64,000 nucleotides of DNA from Desulfobacterales bacterium (lineage in GTDB: Bacteria > Desulfobacterota > Desulfobacteria > Desulfobacterales > JAFDDL01): NCBI GenBank assembly GCA_034003325.1, contig JAVEYW010000011.1, positions 124,001 to 188,000 of the forward strand, written 5' to 3'. Shown here piece after piece: positions 36,847 to 47,247 of this stretch. The notes beneath the pieces were generated by a model. That model did no database searches and was not told the DNA's origin. It saw only the letters and a program-made list of their open reading frames with translations. Made by a program: the position numbers and the translations under genes. How positions within the stretch are numbered: the stretch's first letter is position 1; every line of letters begins with the position of its first letter.

Positions 36847-38307
36847 ATGAAAATACCACCGGAAGAGGGATATGCGTTTGATGATGTTCTTTTAATTCCT
36901 AGCTATTCCGACGTCTTACCCAAGGATGTGCATACGAGCACCCGCTTGACCCGGAATATCAGCCTCAATATTCCCATCGTCAGTGCCGCCATGGATACGG
37001 TCACCGAAGCGGCGACCTCCATCAGCATGGCTCGAGCGGGGGGCATGGGGTTTATTCACCGGAACATGGATGCCGCTCATCAGGCGATCGAGGTGGGAAA
37101 GGTCAAAAAATCGGAGTCCGGCATGATCGTGGATCCTGTTACCATTCATCCGGATCAAAAAATTCACGAAGTGCTCAAATTGATGCAGGAATATCATATT
37201 TCCGGCGTGCCGGTCACCCAGGCGGATCAGCTTGTGGGGATTGTGACCAACCGGGATTTAAGATTTGAAACCGATCTGGAGAAAAAGGTATCCGATGTGA
37301 TGACCAAGGACAACCTGATCACCGTTACCGAAGGCATCTCCATGGAAGAGTCCAAAAGACTTCTGCACAAACACCGGATAGAAAAGCTGCTGGTTGTGGA
37401 TAAAAACGGGCGTTTGACGGGCCTGATCACGATCAAGGATATTGAAAAGATTATCAAATACCCGCATGCGTGTAAAGACGGCATGGGGCGGTTGCGGGTG
37501 GGGGCGGCGGTCGGCGTCGGATCGGACATGATGGAACGGGCGGATGCGCTGGTGAAAGCGGGTGCGGATGTTATTCTCATTGATACCTCCCATGGACATT
37601 CCAAAAATGTCATTGACGCGGTCATTCAGTTGAAGGGGACATTTGCCAATATCGACCTGATTGCCGGTAATGTTGCTACCGGAAAGGGCGCGGAGGATTT
37701 GATTGCAGCCGGGGTGGATGGCGTGAAAATCGGTATCGGTCCTGGATCGATTTGCACGACCCGCATTGTCGCCGGTGTCGGTGTGCCGCAGATTACCGCT
37801 ATTATGAACTGCAAATCGATTTCCGGGAAAACCGGCGTCCCTTTGATCGCCGATGGCGGCATTCGGTTTTCGGGTGATATCGCAAAGGCCATCGGCGCTG
37901 GCGCACATGTGGTTATGGTCGGCGGCATTTTGGCTGGAACCGATGAGAGCCCCGGAGAAAAGGTTTTTCTGCAAGGTAGAAGTTATAAGGTCTACAGAGG
38001 CATGGGATCGCTTGAAGCCATGAAAATGGGCAGCAAGGACAGATACTATCAGGGAGACGATGAAGATATCGACAAGCTCGTCCCCGAGGGCATTGTCGGC
38101 CGGGTTCCTTATGCGGGGTCTCTTTCCGCCAACCTGTTTCAGTTGGTGGGTGGCCTCAAGGCGGGTATGGGATACCTCGGGTGCCGGACCATTGAAGAGC
38201 TGCGCGAGAAAGCCAGATTTATGAAAATAAGCGCCGCCGGCATGCGTGAAAGTCATGTTCACGATGTCATCATTACCAAGGAAGCACCGAACTACCGCCT
38301 CGATTAA
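36847..38307 (+). CDS. guaB: IMP dehydrogenase
   Basis: The enzyme oxidises IMP to XMP with NAD, the committed step of GMP synthesis. [17 protein letters not shown] starts the barrel; a CBS pair spans about residues 95-210; the catalytic Cys303 is in [15 protein letters not shown]; the flap contains [12 protein letters not shown] 36847 gives 486 residues, the family length; 28 extra residues from 36763 are not family-like. guaA lies 12 kb away at 49770, not adjacent. Confidence 0.97.
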   Translation: MKIPPEEGYAFDDVLLIPSYSDVLPKDVHTSTRLTRNISLNIPIVSAAMDTVTEAATSISMARAGGMGFIHRNMDAAHQAIEVGKVKKSESGMIVDPVTIHPDQKIHEVLKLMQEYHISGVPVTQADQLVGIVTNRDLRFETDLEKKVSDVMTKDNLITVTEGISMEESKRLLHKHRIEKLLVVDKNGRLTGLITIKDIEKIIKYPHACKDGMGRLRVGAAVGVGSDMMERADALVKAGADVILIDTSHGHSKNVIDAVIQLKGTFANIDLIAGNVATGKGAEDLIAAGVDGVKIGIGPGSICTTRIVAGVGVPQITAIMNCKSISGKTGVPLIADGGIRFSGDIAKAIGAGAHVVMVGGILAGTDESPGEKVFLQGRSYKVYRGMGSLEAMKMGSKDRYYQGDDEDIDKLVPEGIVGRVPYAGSLSANLFQLVGGLKAGMGYLGCRTIEELREKARFMKISAAGMRESHVHDVIITKEAPNYRLD

Positions 38308-38319
38308 TGGAACTGATCG

Positions 38320-38348
38320 GCAGCCTCGCCGCTTGACGGCGGGGCTGC
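38320..38348 (+). terminator. GC-rich hairpin after guaB
   Basis: GCAGCCTCGCCG / CGGCGGGGCTGC is a 12-bp stem with one G-U pair and a 5-nt loop. No T-run follows, so this is a pause or partial terminator before dnaE. Confidence 0.5.
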
Positions 38349-38393
38349 TATCTGCTCCTTCAACTTTTCACCGACCCATAGTTGTGATCCGAT

Positions 38394-41300
38394 ATGAACG
38401 AAGCACATTCCGATTTCGTCCATCTGCACATTCACACGCAATACAGCCTGTTAGACGGTGCGATTCGAATCGATGCCATGCTTAAGCGAGCAGCCGAGTT
38501 TAAGATGAACGCGGTTGCCATTACCGATCACGGCACCATGTTTGGTACGCTGGAGTTTTACGAAAAAGCGCTGAAAGCCGGCATGAAGCCGATTATCGGG
38601 TGCGAATGTTATCTCGCCCCGCGAAGGCTGACCGATAAAACACCCGTGGATCATAAAGGGGTTACCCACCTGGTGCTGTTGGCTGAAAATCAGGAAGGAT
38701 ATCGAAACCTTTGCAAACTTGCCAGCATCGCGCAATTGGAGGGCTTTTATTACAGGCCCCGCATCGATCGGGAAGTACTTCAGGCGCACAGAAAGGGGCT
38801 GATCGCGCTTTCCGCCTGTCTTCATGGGGAAATTCCCTTATTGATCAAAGCGGGGAAAATGGCGGAAGCCCAAAAAACGGCCCAATGGTATCAATCCCTC
38901 TTCGGTGAAAATAATTTTTTCCTGGAAGCCCAGCACAACGGTATTCCCGAGCAGCAGATCGTGAACCAGGGCTTGCTGGAACTGAGCAATCAACTCTCGA
39001 TTCCCATGGTGGCGACCAATGACTGCCATTATCTTGATCAATCGGACGTGCATGCCCATGAAGTGTTGCTGTGCGTACAAACCGGAAAAACCGTCAAGGA
39101 CAAGGATCGCTTCAAGTTCGCGACGGATCAGCTTTATTTTAAATCCGGCGAGGAGATGAAGGCCACGCTGGGTCACTTTCCCAATGCCATCGCCAACACA
39201 CGGGCCATTGCAGACAGGTGTCATGTCGAGTTTGATTTCAACACCTATCACTTCCCGAAGTTTGAAACCCAATCGGGCAAAAGCGCGGACGATCTTTTCG
39301 ATGAGACCGTGGAAGCGGGTTTTGAAAAAGTCATGTCCCTGATTCGCCGAAAGACCCCGACCGTGGATGAACCGGTCTATCGGAAGCGGCTTGATTATGA
39401 AAAAGAGATCATTAAGCGCATGGGGTTTTCCGGATATTTTCTGATTGTGGCGGACTTTATTCGATACGGGCGGGAAAACGACGTGCCCGTGGGGCCGGGG
39501 CGCGGTTCCGCCGCCGGCAGCCTAGTCGCTTACGCCATGCGAATTACCGATCTGGACCCCATTGAGCATGGCCTGATCTTTGAGCGGTTTCTGAATCCGG
39601 CCCGAATCAGCATGCCGGATATCGATGTTGATTTTTGCATCAATGGCCGGGAGAAGGTCTTTAAGTATGTGGTGGATCGTTACGGCGGCGGCGAGTATGT
39701 CGCCCAGATCATCACGTTTGGAAAGATGAAAACCAGATTGGTTATTCGGGATGTGGGCCGCGCGCTTGATATTCCGCTCAAGGATGTGGATGCCATTGCC
39801 AAGATGGTGCCCGAAACGTTGAACATCAGCCTTGAAAAAGCCCTTGAGCAAGAGCCGAGAATACTTCAATTGGCCGAGGAACGGCCGGATATCAAGGAGC
39901 TGATTCAAATTTGCCGGGTGCTCGAAGGCCTGCAGCGGCATGCGTCCACCCATGCCGCCGGTGTGGTGATCGGCGATAAACAATTGGTGGAGTATTTGCC
40001 CCTTTATAGAGGCAAAAAGGGGGGAGTGGTCACCCAGTTCGACATGAAGCGGGTGGAGCAGATCGGACTGGTTAAATTCGACTTTCTCGGCTTGAGAAAC
40101 CTCACGGTGATTGATCGAGCCCTCAAACTGATTGCCGAGCAGGGGGCGCCGCCGCCCGATTTGTCCGATCTGAATCTTTCCGATGAGGCGACCTACCGGT
40201 TGTTGAGTTCGGGAGACACGACCGGTGTGTTTCAGCTGGAAAGCAGCGGCATGAAAGATTTGCTGACCCGCCTTCGTCCGGCCTGCTTTGCCGATGTGGT
40301 CGCGCTGGTGGCCCTGTATCGTCCCGGTCCTCTGGAAAGCGGGATGGTGGATGATTTTGTGGAACGAAAACATGGCCGCAAGGCCGTCGAGTATCTTGTG
40401 CCGCAACTGGCCCCCATTCTCAATGAGACCTATGGCGTGATCGTCTACCAGGAGCAGGTCATGAAGATCGCAAGCGATCTGGCCAATTACTCCATGGCCG
40501 AAGCGGACGGGCTGAGAAAGGCCATGGGAAAGAAGATCACGGAGATTATGGCGCAGCATCGGGAGCGGTTTCTAACGGGTGCGGCTGAAAACAATATTCC
40601 CAAAGATAAGGCGGGGCAACTTTTTGATCTGATGGAAAAATTCGGTGGCTATGGGTTCAATAAATCCCATAGCGCCGCCTACGCGTTGATCGCTTATCAA
40701 ACGGCATTTTTAAAAGCCCATTATCCGGTGGAGCTCATGGCCGCGTTGCTAACCAGTGAAATGCAGAACTCCGATGCGGTTGTAAAATTCATCACCGAGT
40801 GCCGAAAGCATGATATTCCCATTTTACCCCCCGACATCAACGAGAGCGGCATCGAGTTTACCGTGAGGAATAACCGCATTCGCTTTGGCCTCGTGGCGGT
40901 TAAAAACGTGGGGGAAGGGGCCATTGAATCGATTATTGATGCTCGAAATAGCGGCCCGGACGGCAAGCCCCGCCCGTTTACTTCCCTGTTCGAATTCTGT
41001 GAGCGGGTGGATCTGAGAAAAGTCAATAAGCGGGTGCTTGAAAGTCTTATTAAATGCGGGGCCTTTGACTCTCTGGGCGCCAAGCGAAGCCAAATGACGG
41101 CTGTCTTGGAAGATGCGCTGGATTATGCCCAACGGGTCCAAAAGGAGCGATCGAATCCCCAGATGGGGCTGTTCGATATGGGCCCCAAGGCCGCCGTCTC
41201 AATCAACCTGCCGCCCATGCCGGATTTAACCGAGTGGGGGGATCGCACCCGCCTGGCTAATGAAAAGGAAGTCATTGGATTTTATGTTTCCGGACATCCG

Positions 41301-41939
41301 TTGAACCGGCATGAAGCGGTTTTGGAGAAATTTGCCAATGCCAACGCCCTGTCCATAGAGGATCTACCGGACGGTGCGCCGGTGAGAATCGGCGGGCTGA
41401 TCAGCAGTGTTAAAGTCATCAAAACCAAAAAAGGGGAGTCGATGGCCTTTGTCGCGTTGGAGGATATGCAGGGAACCGTTGAGGTCGTCGTTTTCTCTTC
41501 CCTTTATTCACAAGTGTCGGATTTGCTGATTGCTGACGGCGCCGTGATGGTTCAGGGGCAACTTCAGAAAGATGAAAATACACATAAAATAATAGGGGAA
41601 ACCATCATCCCCATGGACAAGGCCGAGGAAACCTGGTCCGCGACCGTTCATATTCGGTTGGAAAATACCCGGACGGACCGAGCGCAACTTCTCAGATTGC
41701 GTGAACTTCTGGCCGGTCATTCCGGGACATGCGCGGCCTTTGTTCACTTGATAGATTCCAATCGAATGGAAACCGTGCTCGAATTGCCGGAAACGGTTCG
41801 CCTTAAGGCGGGAGAGGAATTAAAGCGCAATGTCAATGCCTTGTTCGGCTACGAGGTGTTCAGCACCGTCTGTGTCCCGGCAAAAACGATCAACGGCAAT
41901 GGAAATGGAAACGGCCGAAAATACGGCCGTCGAAAATAG
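38394..41939 (+). CDS. dnaE: DNA polymerase III alpha subunit
   Basis: This is the replicative polymerase. The N-terminal PHP domain (VHLHIHTQYSLLDG, AITDHGTMFG) keeps several metal ligands. The polymerase active site is PDIDVDF (Asp409, 411, 413), with the third Asp in VKFDFLGLRNLT; GPGRGSAAGSLVAYA binds nucleotide. Fingers, a helix-hairpin-helix and an OB domain follow. At 1181 residues it is DnaE1 type, without an embedded exonuclease. The C-terminal tail is a short Asn-Gly-rich stretch (NGNGNGNG). A GTGCAC repeat region follows the stop. Confidence 0.97.
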   Translation: MNEAHSDFVHLHIHTQYSLLDGAIRIDAMLKRAAEFKMNAVAITDHGTMFGTLEFYEKALKAGMKPIIGCECYLAPRRLTDKTPVDHKGVTHLVLLAENQEGYRNLCKLASIAQLEGFYYRPRIDREVLQAHRKGLIALSACLHGEIPLLIKAGKMAEAQKTAQWYQSLFGENNFFLEAQHNGIPEQQIVNQGLLELSNQLSIPMVATNDCHYLDQSDVHAHEVLLCVQTGKTVKDKDRFKFATDQLYFKSGEEMKATLGHFPNAIANTRAIADRCHVEFDFNTYHFPKFETQSGKSADDLFDETVEAGFEKVMSLIRRKTPTVDEPVYRKRLDYEKEIIKRMGFSGYFLIVADFIRYGRENDVPVGPGRGSAAGSLVAYAMRITDLDPIEHGLIFERFLNPARISMPDIDVDFCINGREKVFKYVVDRYGGGEYVAQIITFGKMKTRLVIRDVGRALDIPLKDVDAIAKMVPETLNISLEKALEQEPRILQLAEERPDIKELIQICRVLEGLQRHASTHAAGVVIGDKQLVEYLPLYRGKKGGVVTQFDMKRVEQIGLVKFDFLGLRNLTVIDRALKLIAEQGAPPPDLSDLNLSDEATYRLLSSGDTTGVFQLESSGMKDLLTRLRPACFADVVALVALYRPGPLESGMVDDFVERKHGRKAVEYLVPQLAPILNETYGVIVYQEQVMKIASDLANYSMAEADGLRKAMGKKITEIMAQHRERFLTGAAENNIPKDKAGQLFDLMEKFGGYGFNKSHSAAYALIAYQTAFLKAHYPVELMAALLTSEMQNSDAVVKFITECRKHDIPILPPDINESGIEFTVRNNRIRFGLVAVKNVGEGAIESIIDARNSGPDGKPRPFTSLFEFCERVDLRKVNKRVLESLIKCGAFDSLGAKRSQMTAVLEDALDYAQRVQKERSNPQMGLFDMGPKAAVSINLPPMPDLTEWGDRTRLANEKEVIGFYVSGHPLNRHEAVLEKFANANALSIEDLPDGAPVRIGGLISSVKVIKTKKGESMAFVALEDMQGTVEVVVFSSLYSQVSDLLIADGAVMVQGQLQKDENTHKIIGETIIPMDKAEETWSATVHIRLENTRTDRAQLLRLRELLAGHSGTCAAFVHLIDSNRMETVLELPETVRLKAGEELKRNVNALFGYEVFSTVCVPAKTINGNGNGNGRKYGRRK

Positions 41940-41976
41940 GGGGGAGCGTACCCTTGAGCCGAAGTGATCTTGAATT

Positions 41977-42200
41977 CGTGCACGCAAACGTACACGTGCG
42001 CGTGCACGTGCACGGTAGTGGTCTAAAGAAAATAAGCCGGTTATGGCGGTGACATCGTCATGAACAAGACATTAATTTGTTTCAATGCTGTCGAAAATAA
42101 GTTGATTGCTGAAGAGCCGTGCACGTGCACGCGCACGTGTACGTTTACGTGCACGGTTAACGACGCACATGCACGCGCATGTGCACGTTTATGTGCACGG
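41977..42200. repeat. Alternating purine-pyrimidine GTGCAC repeat arrays
   Basis: Two arrays, 41977-42014 and 42118-42200, consist mainly of CGTGCACG-type hexamers with ACGTTTACGTG spacers, almost all strictly alternating purine and pyrimidine. Within the second, TTTACGTGCACGGTTAACGACG (42144 onward) recurs with one change at 42188. The region fills the gap between dnaE and the manC-type gene (41940-42267), and no gene is seen in it. Related short arrays occur at 44855 and 51475. Confidence 0.85.
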
Positions 42201-42267
42201 TTAACGACGTCGGTGTCCCTTTGAGGGGAGCCAGTAGACTTTATTGCGGAAAAAGGGATCGCGAAGA

Positions 42268-43671
42268 ATGCCTGAAGAAGAACTTCCCGTATATGCGGTA
42301 TTGCTGGCCGGTGGTTCCGGTACGCGGCTGTGGCCGGTTTCTCGGGAGCTGTACCCCAAACAACTGGTCAAGCTGATTGGCAAGGATTCGCTGGTTCAAA
42401 ATACCATCAAACGACTCGGGCACATGGTCAATATCGAGCATGTTCGCATCGTATGCGGCCAGGAACATTATTATGAAATCGGCCGGCACATGGCGGATGT
42501 CGGCATTGATCCAAAAGGAAAAATTATTCGCGAACCCTGCGGCCGCAATACCGGTCCGGCTGTGTTGCTGGGCGTGATGCATGTTCTGAAACAAGCGCCC
42601 GATGCCGTTATCTGCGTATTTCCGGCGGACCATGTCATTCGGGATTCTCAGGCGTTTCAGGAGAAGCTTTCCGCTGCGGTTCGGCTGGCGCAATCCGGCC
42701 ATGTGGTTACCTTCGGCATTCGGGCGGATTTTCCCGAAACCGGCTACGGGTATATCGAGGGCGAAGGGCCAGTGGAAGAAGGGGCCTTGTCTATCAAGCG
42801 CTTTGTTGAAAAACCCGATCTGGAGACGGCGCGCCGGTACATTGATGCCGGAAATTATTTCTGGAACAGCGGCATGTTCGCTTTTCGGGCCTCGGTGATC
42901 GCGGGGGAATTTAAGCAATACGAACCGGCGCTTTATGAAAAGATGCGCGAGATCACTTCCGTGGAAGACCCGGTGCCTACCGGCGATTATGAACAACTTT
43001 CCGATATTTCGATTGATGTTGCCATCATGGAGCGAACCGACAAAGGGGTCGTGTTGCCGTCGGATTTCGGGTGGAGCGATATCGGCTCATGGAAGTCGCT
43101 TTATGATTTTTTACCCAAGGACGGCCAAGGCAATATTCTGGACGGCGATGTCATTGCCGAAAAAACGAAAAACTGTTTTGTGATGGGGGCGCATCGGCTG
43201 GTGGCCACCCATTCGATTGAAAATCTGGTGGTTGTGGATACGCCTGATTCCGTGTTCATCTCCAACTTAGAAAACAGTCGCGACGTGAAATCGATTGTTT
43301 CCAGGCTAAAGGAGGCGGGCCGGGGAGAGTATCATCACCACCGGACGGTTTATTATCCCTGGGGAACGGTGACCCTTCTGGGAAAAGGGGACGGTTACCG
43401 GGTAGAACGAATAAGCCTCTATCCGGGCCATGCATTTCCGATGACCGGTGGCGCGGGTGGGACAAGCCAATTAACGGTCACGCAGGGGACGGCGCGGTTG
43501 ACAATCGGAGATAAAAAGCAGGAAATCAGCCGGGGGCAGAGTGTCGGGATCAGCCAGTTTGAAAATACAACCATTGAAAATATAGGGAAAATGCAACTGC
43601 ATGGGATTCATGTTCGAGTCGATCGATTCCATGACAACTCGCTGGGGGAATTCCCGAAGGAGATGCGATAA
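42268..43671 (+). CDS. Mannose-1-phosphate guanylyltransferase / mannose-6-phosphate isomerase
   Basis: This type II bifunctional enzyme (ManC/AlgA) makes GDP-mannose for polysaccharides. [20 protein letters not shown] is the nucleotidyltransferase signature; FVEKPD and the C-terminal cupin with [10 protein letters not shown] and the [11 protein letters not shown] segments form the isomerase part. The usual RHH-like histidine set in the cupin is partly altered (YPGHAFPM), so isomerase activity is less certain. ATG 42268 follows AAAGGGA; TTG 42244 would add 8 residues. The DegT aminotransferase starts 2 nt after the stop. Confidence 0.9.
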   Translation: MPEEELPVYAVLLAGGSGTRLWPVSRELYPKQLVKLIGKDSLVQNTIKRLGHMVNIEHVRIVCGQEHYYEIGRHMADVGIDPKGKIIREPCGRNTGPAVLLGVMHVLKQAPDAVICVFPADHVIRDSQAFQEKLSAAVRLAQSGHVVTFGIRADFPETGYGYIEGEGPVEEGALSIKRFVEKPDLETARRYIDAGNYFWNSGMFAFRASVIAGEFKQYEPALYEKMREITSVEDPVPTGDYEQLSDISIDVAIMERTDKGVVLPSDFGWSDIGSWKSLYDFLPKDGQGNILDGDVIAEKTKNCFVMGAHRLVATHSIENLVVVDTPDSVFISNLENSRDVKSIVSRLKEAGRGEYHHHRTVYYPWGTVTLLGKGDGYRVERISLYPGHAFPMTGGAGGTSQLTVTQGTARLTIGDKKQEISRGQSVGISQFENTTIENIGKMQLHGIHVRVDRFHDNSLGEFPKEMR

Positions 43672-43673
43672 CA

Positions 43674-44807
43674 ATGAAAGTACCCTTGCTTGACCTTAAA
43701 GGTCAATATCAAACGATTAAAGCGGAGGTGTTGGCCAAGATAGAAGAGATTTGCGAAAGCCAACATTTTATTTTGGGGCCGGAGGTAGATCATCTGGAAA
43801 AAGCCGTGGCCGCCTATTGCCACGCGAAATTTGCCGTCGGGGTGTCATCGGGCACCGATGCGTTATTGATCGCCCTGATGGATGCGGGCATCGGCCCCGG
43901 CGACAGGGTTCTTACCAGCCCCTATACGTTTTTTGCGACAGCCGGTGCGATTGCCCGTTTGGGAGCGCGCCCCGTGTTTGCCGATATTGATCCGGCTACT
44001 TATAATCTGTCTCCGGTGTGCGTGCGCCAGGTCCTGGAAACTATGTCATCTTCGGATCGGCAAACCGTCAAGGCGATTATTCCGGTCCATCTTTACGGAC
44101 AATGCGCCGACATGGACGGCATCTTGTCGCTGGCGCAAGCGTACGGGCTGACCGTCATAGAAGATGCCGCGCAAGCCATCGGTGCTCAGTTCAAAGGCCG
44201 TTCGGCCGGATCCATTGGCGATTACGGCTGCTTTTCCTTTTTTCCTTCCAAGAACCTGGGGGCGTTCGGGGACGGCGGCCTGGTCACCACCAATGCCCCT
44301 GAATCGTATGAAAAATTAAAGATTCTGCGGGTCCATGGGGGAAATCCCAAATATTACCATCGCGTGATCGGCGGGAATTTCAGGCTCGATGCCTTGCAGG
44401 CCGCCGTCGTAGCAATCAAGCTGAAATATCTGGATGCCTGGACCCAAAAGCGACAGGAAAATGCGCAAACCTACCGTACGCTTTTTCAGGCGGCCGGGCT
44501 GGACGGCCTTGTCACGCTACCCGAGGCGCGCGAGTCTCGCCACATCTATAACCAATTTGTGATTCGGGTTCCCGGAAAAAGAGACGCCTTGCGGGATTTT
44601 CTGACGAATGCCAGCATCGGGGTTGAAATTTATTACCCGGTGCCCCTGCATCTTCAGGATTGCTTTGCTTATCTGGCATACCGGCGGGGCGCGTTTCCCG
44701 TGGCCGAAACGGCGGCGGACGAAACCCTTGCCCTGCCCATCTATCCGGAATTGACGTCATCGCAGCTGGAAATGGTGGTGGATGGCATAAAGGCCTTTTT
44801 TGGTTAG
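43674..44807 (+). CDS. DegT/DnrJ/EryC1/StrS sugar aminotransferase
   Basis: This PLP enzyme of fold type I aminates keto-sugar nucleotides for surface glycans. [10 protein letters not shown] is the N-terminal block; [11 protein letters not shown] binds PLP phosphate; [10 protein letters not shown] and the Schiff-base lysine in [16 protein letters not shown] match the family. Length 377. It is packed 2 nt behind the manC-type gene, so they probably share an operon. The sugar substrate is not evident. Confidence 0.93.
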   Translation: MKVPLLDLKGQYQTIKAEVLAKIEEICESQHFILGPEVDHLEKAVAAYCHAKFAVGVSSGTDALLIALMDAGIGPGDRVLTSPYTFFATAGAIARLGARPVFADIDPATYNLSPVCVRQVLETMSSSDRQTVKAIIPVHLYGQCADMDGILSLAQAYGLTVIEDAAQAIGAQFKGRSAGSIGDYGCFSFFPSKNLGAFGDGGLVTTNAPESYEKLKILRVHGGNPKYYHRVIGGNFRLDALQAAVVAIKLKYLDAWTQKRQENAQTYRTLFQAAGLDGLVTLPEARESRHIYNQFVIRVPGKRDALRDFLTNASIGVEIYYPVPLHLQDCFAYLAYRRGAFPVAETAADETLALPIYPELTSSQLEMVVDGIKAFFG

Positions 44808-44854
44808 CGCCATCGGTATTAAATTGATGGCGGCGTGACGGGGGTTTTTAGATT

Positions 44855-44887
44855 CGTGCACGCGCACGCGCACGTTTACGTGCACGT
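44855..44887. repeat. GTGCAC alternating repeat, third locus
   Basis: CGTGCACGCGCACGCGCACG followed by TTTACGTGCACGT. It overlaps the 3' end of the RNase Z-like gene: the TAA stop (44876-44878, minus strand) is part of the repeat, which thus sets the last residues of that protein. Confidence 0.8.
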
Positions 44888-45928
44888 ACCACCCTGTCGG
44901 GAAGCAGCCGGGGAATCAATGATAACCGTCGGTCCGGCGGCTTGGGCCGCCTCCTGTTCCAATAGATGCGGCACTTCGGTGTAGCGGGGAGAAAAATGGA
45001 ATAGGGTGCATCTTCGCACACCGGCTTCCCGGGCGATATGGCCTGCCTGGCGAGCCGTCAAGTGATGGGTGTTTTCCGCAAGATGCCGGTCGCTATCCAG
45101 AAAAGGCGCTTCAATGAACAGATGATCTACGCCGTGAACCAATTGGATCATTTTCTCCATATTGGATTGATGGCCTGCCGCGTCGGAAATATACCCGATG
45201 GATTGACCGGGCGTGATCAGCGCTACTTGGTCTGCCAGTGTGCCTATTTCAAAATTTCGGGTTTCCGACAAATTCTCTCCGCAAGGGATTTCAATAATGG
45301 AGTCGCGGGGAGCGCCTTCGTAAAGGGTTTCCTTCAATCGGCGAATCCATGGTCCCACCGGTAAATTCAGGCGGTTCAGCGCGGATTTGAGAATATTGAT
45401 GTGAAATCGTTCTGAAAGACGAAAGCCCAGGGAATCGATTTTGTGATCCAGAACCACCGTAGAGACTGTGAGGGGGGGCTCAGACAGAAGAACGCCTGAA
45501 AAAACTTTTTTTTCGGGTGGCCCGTCCGGCCTGAATTGATCCGGGCAATGGAAGCGCCGCGTCAGAATGTGATCGGCATGTACTTCCGAGACGTGCAATG
45601 TGAATCGGTAGTGATATTGGTCCACCAGATTCCATGTATAACCGGCGAGCTTGCCTTCGATATTATGTATAAATCCCCTTGGCCCGAAGAGATGAAGATC
45701 TTTTTCCCGTCCGAGAAACAACCGCAGCAGATGGTCGAAACCGATAAAGTGATCCATGTGCGTATGGGAAACAAACGCATGGGTGACCTTTAAAATATCT
45801 TTGGGGCTTAACGCGTGAAGATCTCCGAGATCGAAAAGAAAGGCGCGTTTATAGAGGAAAAGAGAAACAAAAACACCGGGGTCTTCAAACGGACCGTTGA
45901 CTAGCCGGGGGTGGTATGAAGGGCGCAT
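44876..45928 (-). CDS. RNase Z-like metallo-beta-lactamase hydrolase
   Basis: The zinc motif SHTHMDHF (HxHxDH), a further Asp in GYISDAAGH and the terminal HFSPRY match the ElaC/RNase Z family. An N-terminal GTG-type segment typical of tRNase Z (GTGGA) is missing and the start is MRPSYHPRL, so this is a divergent subfamily. tRNA 3' processing or a phosphodiesterase role are both possible. The C-terminus ends in the GTGCAC repeat. It overlaps the upstream hypothetical gene by 1 nt (TGATG). Confidence 0.85.
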   Translation of the reverse strand: MRPSYHPRLVNGPFEDPGVFVSLFLYKRAFLFDLGDLHALSPKDILKVTHAFVSHTHMDHFIGFDHLLRLFLGREKDLHLFGPRGFIHNIEGKLAGYTWNLVDQYHYRFTLHVSEVHADHILTRRFHCPDQFRPDGPPEKKVFSGVLLSEPPLTVSTVVLDHKIDSLGFRLSERFHINILKSALNRLNLPVGPWIRRLKETLYEGAPRDSIIEIPCGENLSETRNFEIGTLADQVALITPGQSIGYISDAAGHQSNMEKMIQLVHGVDHLFIEAPFLDSDRHLAENTHHLTARQAGHIAREAGVRRCTLFHFSPRYTEVPHLLEQEAAQAAGPTVIIDSPAASRQGGTCT

Positions 45929-46350
45929 CAGGTGGTGATAAATTTATTGACCTGTTTGTTGATGCAATAATAAATATCTTCATCCGAACCGAAAACGTCC
46001 ACCACATCTTTATGCTTGACCACCTGTTCGATCACAAAGGCGGTAAGGTATAAAGCGACCACATTGGGGGCAGTGACTATATTTCGCACGGGCGCCACTT
46101 GATAATCGATTTCAAAATCATCCGCGTGGCTCAGTTTTCCAATGCTTTTGACGAGTTGCTCTTCCAGGGAGTTTTTGTTGGTGGTTTCCACCAATTTTTC
46201 CTCCACCAGTTTCATGGCGATGGCATTGGCAAGGGCATCAAGGCAGTCACGGGTGGCGTTTATTTGGCGACGGCGTTCATATTCCTTGGATGATTCGATT
46301 TTTGACAAAATAGATGATTCGCGGGTGCTGGGCCGGAATACTTTCGCCAT
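45928..46350 (-). CDS. Hypothetical protein coupled to the RNase Z-like gene
   Basis: I do not recognise this ~140-residue soluble protein. It has a basic N-terminus (MAKVFRPSTRES), a middle segment with charged helices, and a hydrophobic stretch LYLTAFVIEQVVKHKDVVDVF near the C-terminus. No Cys cluster or nucleotide motif is seen. AAAGGG precedes ATG 46350; ATG 46377 would add 9 residues. Its stop overlaps the start of the RNase Z-like gene, implying co-expression. Confidence 0.7.
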   Translation of the reverse strand: MAKVFRPSTRESSILSKIESSKEYERRRQINATRDCLDALANAIAMKLVEEKLVETTNKNSLEEQLVKSIGKLSHADDFEIDYQVAPVRNIVTAPNVVALYLTAFVIEQVVKHKDVVDVFGSDEDIYYCINKQVNKFITT

Positions 46351-46538
46351 GTCGTAATACCCTTTCTGTCTGTGCATGGTTCAAGCTGGTGATTGATACC
46401 AAGAACGAATAAAATATGCTTTGACAACCCGGAATCCTAATCTGGAAGACAATGAAAAGCAAGGGGAAAAAACATCATTGGCAGATTTAAAAAAAATTAC
46501 GGTTTTTTTCCCCTTCTTTCCGCTGTATAGTTCGTTGC

Positions 46539-47222
46539 ATGCCGGTATTTTTACTTTCAAACACAATTGCCTTTCCACCACCGCACCTGGCGGATAAAAG
46601 CGGCCTATTGGCCGTGGGGGGAGATTTAAGTCGCGAGCGGCTGATCAAAGCCTATCGGAGCGGTATTTTCCCCTGGTATTCAGGGGGAGAGCCTATACTA
46701 TGGTGGTCCCCAGATCCGCGGCTGGTGCTGTTTCCCCATGCGTTGCACGTATCGAAAAGGCTTGAGCGCATACTTCGAAAAGGGGAATTTCAAATTTCCT
46801 TTGATCGGGCATTCCCTGAAGTTATTCGCGCATGCGCCGAGTCGAGAGCGCAGAAAAACGAAGGGACCTGGTTGGTACCGGAGATGATAGAGGCTTACGA
46901 AACCCTGCATGAATTCGGACAGGCGCATTCGGTGGAGGCTTGGCGGAATGGGCAACTGGTCGGCGGACTCTACGGCGTCTCACTGGGAAGGTGTTTTTTT
47001 GGTGAATCCATGTTTACTAAAGTCGCCAATGCTTCCAAGGCGGCATTTGTCACGTTGGTTCGGCAGTTAACCGCACTTAACTTTGACATGATCGATTGTC
47101 AGGTAACCACCGCGCACCTGGTGAATTTCGGTGCGACGGAAATTTCACGAAAAAAATTTCTTATCCTGCTTGATGCGTCCTTAAAAAAACCGACGATTCC
47201 GGGACGGTGGTCGGGTCTGTGA
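46539..47222 (+). CDS. aat: Leucyl/phenylalanyl-tRNA-protein transferase
   Basis: The enzyme tags N-terminal Lys or Arg proteins with Leu or Phe for ClpS/ClpAP degradation. FPPPHLADKSGLLAVGGDLS and RSGIFPWYSGGEPILWWSPDPR are family blocks, with a conserved GGLYGVSLGRCFFGESMF. Length 227 is normal. It stands alone, convergent with larB; no ClpS is nearby. Confidence 0.96.
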   Translation: MPVFLLSNTIAFPPPHLADKSGLLAVGGDLSRERLIKAYRSGIFPWYSGGEPILWWSPDPRLVLFPHALHVSKRLERILRKGEFQISFDRAFPEVIRACAESRAQKNEGTWLVPEMIEAYETLHEFGQAHSVEAWRNGQLVGGLYGVSLGRCFFGESMFTKVANASKAAFVTLVRQLTALNFDMIDCQVTTAHLVNFGATEISRKKFLILLDASLKKPTIPGRWSGL

Positions 47223-47247
47223 CAAGCGTTTCCCCTGTTACCGGGTG

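Noticed and set aside
41940..42267. CRISPR array in the repeat region after dnaE
   Set aside because: Repeats are short GTGCAC palindromes without regular spacers; no cas genes in the window.
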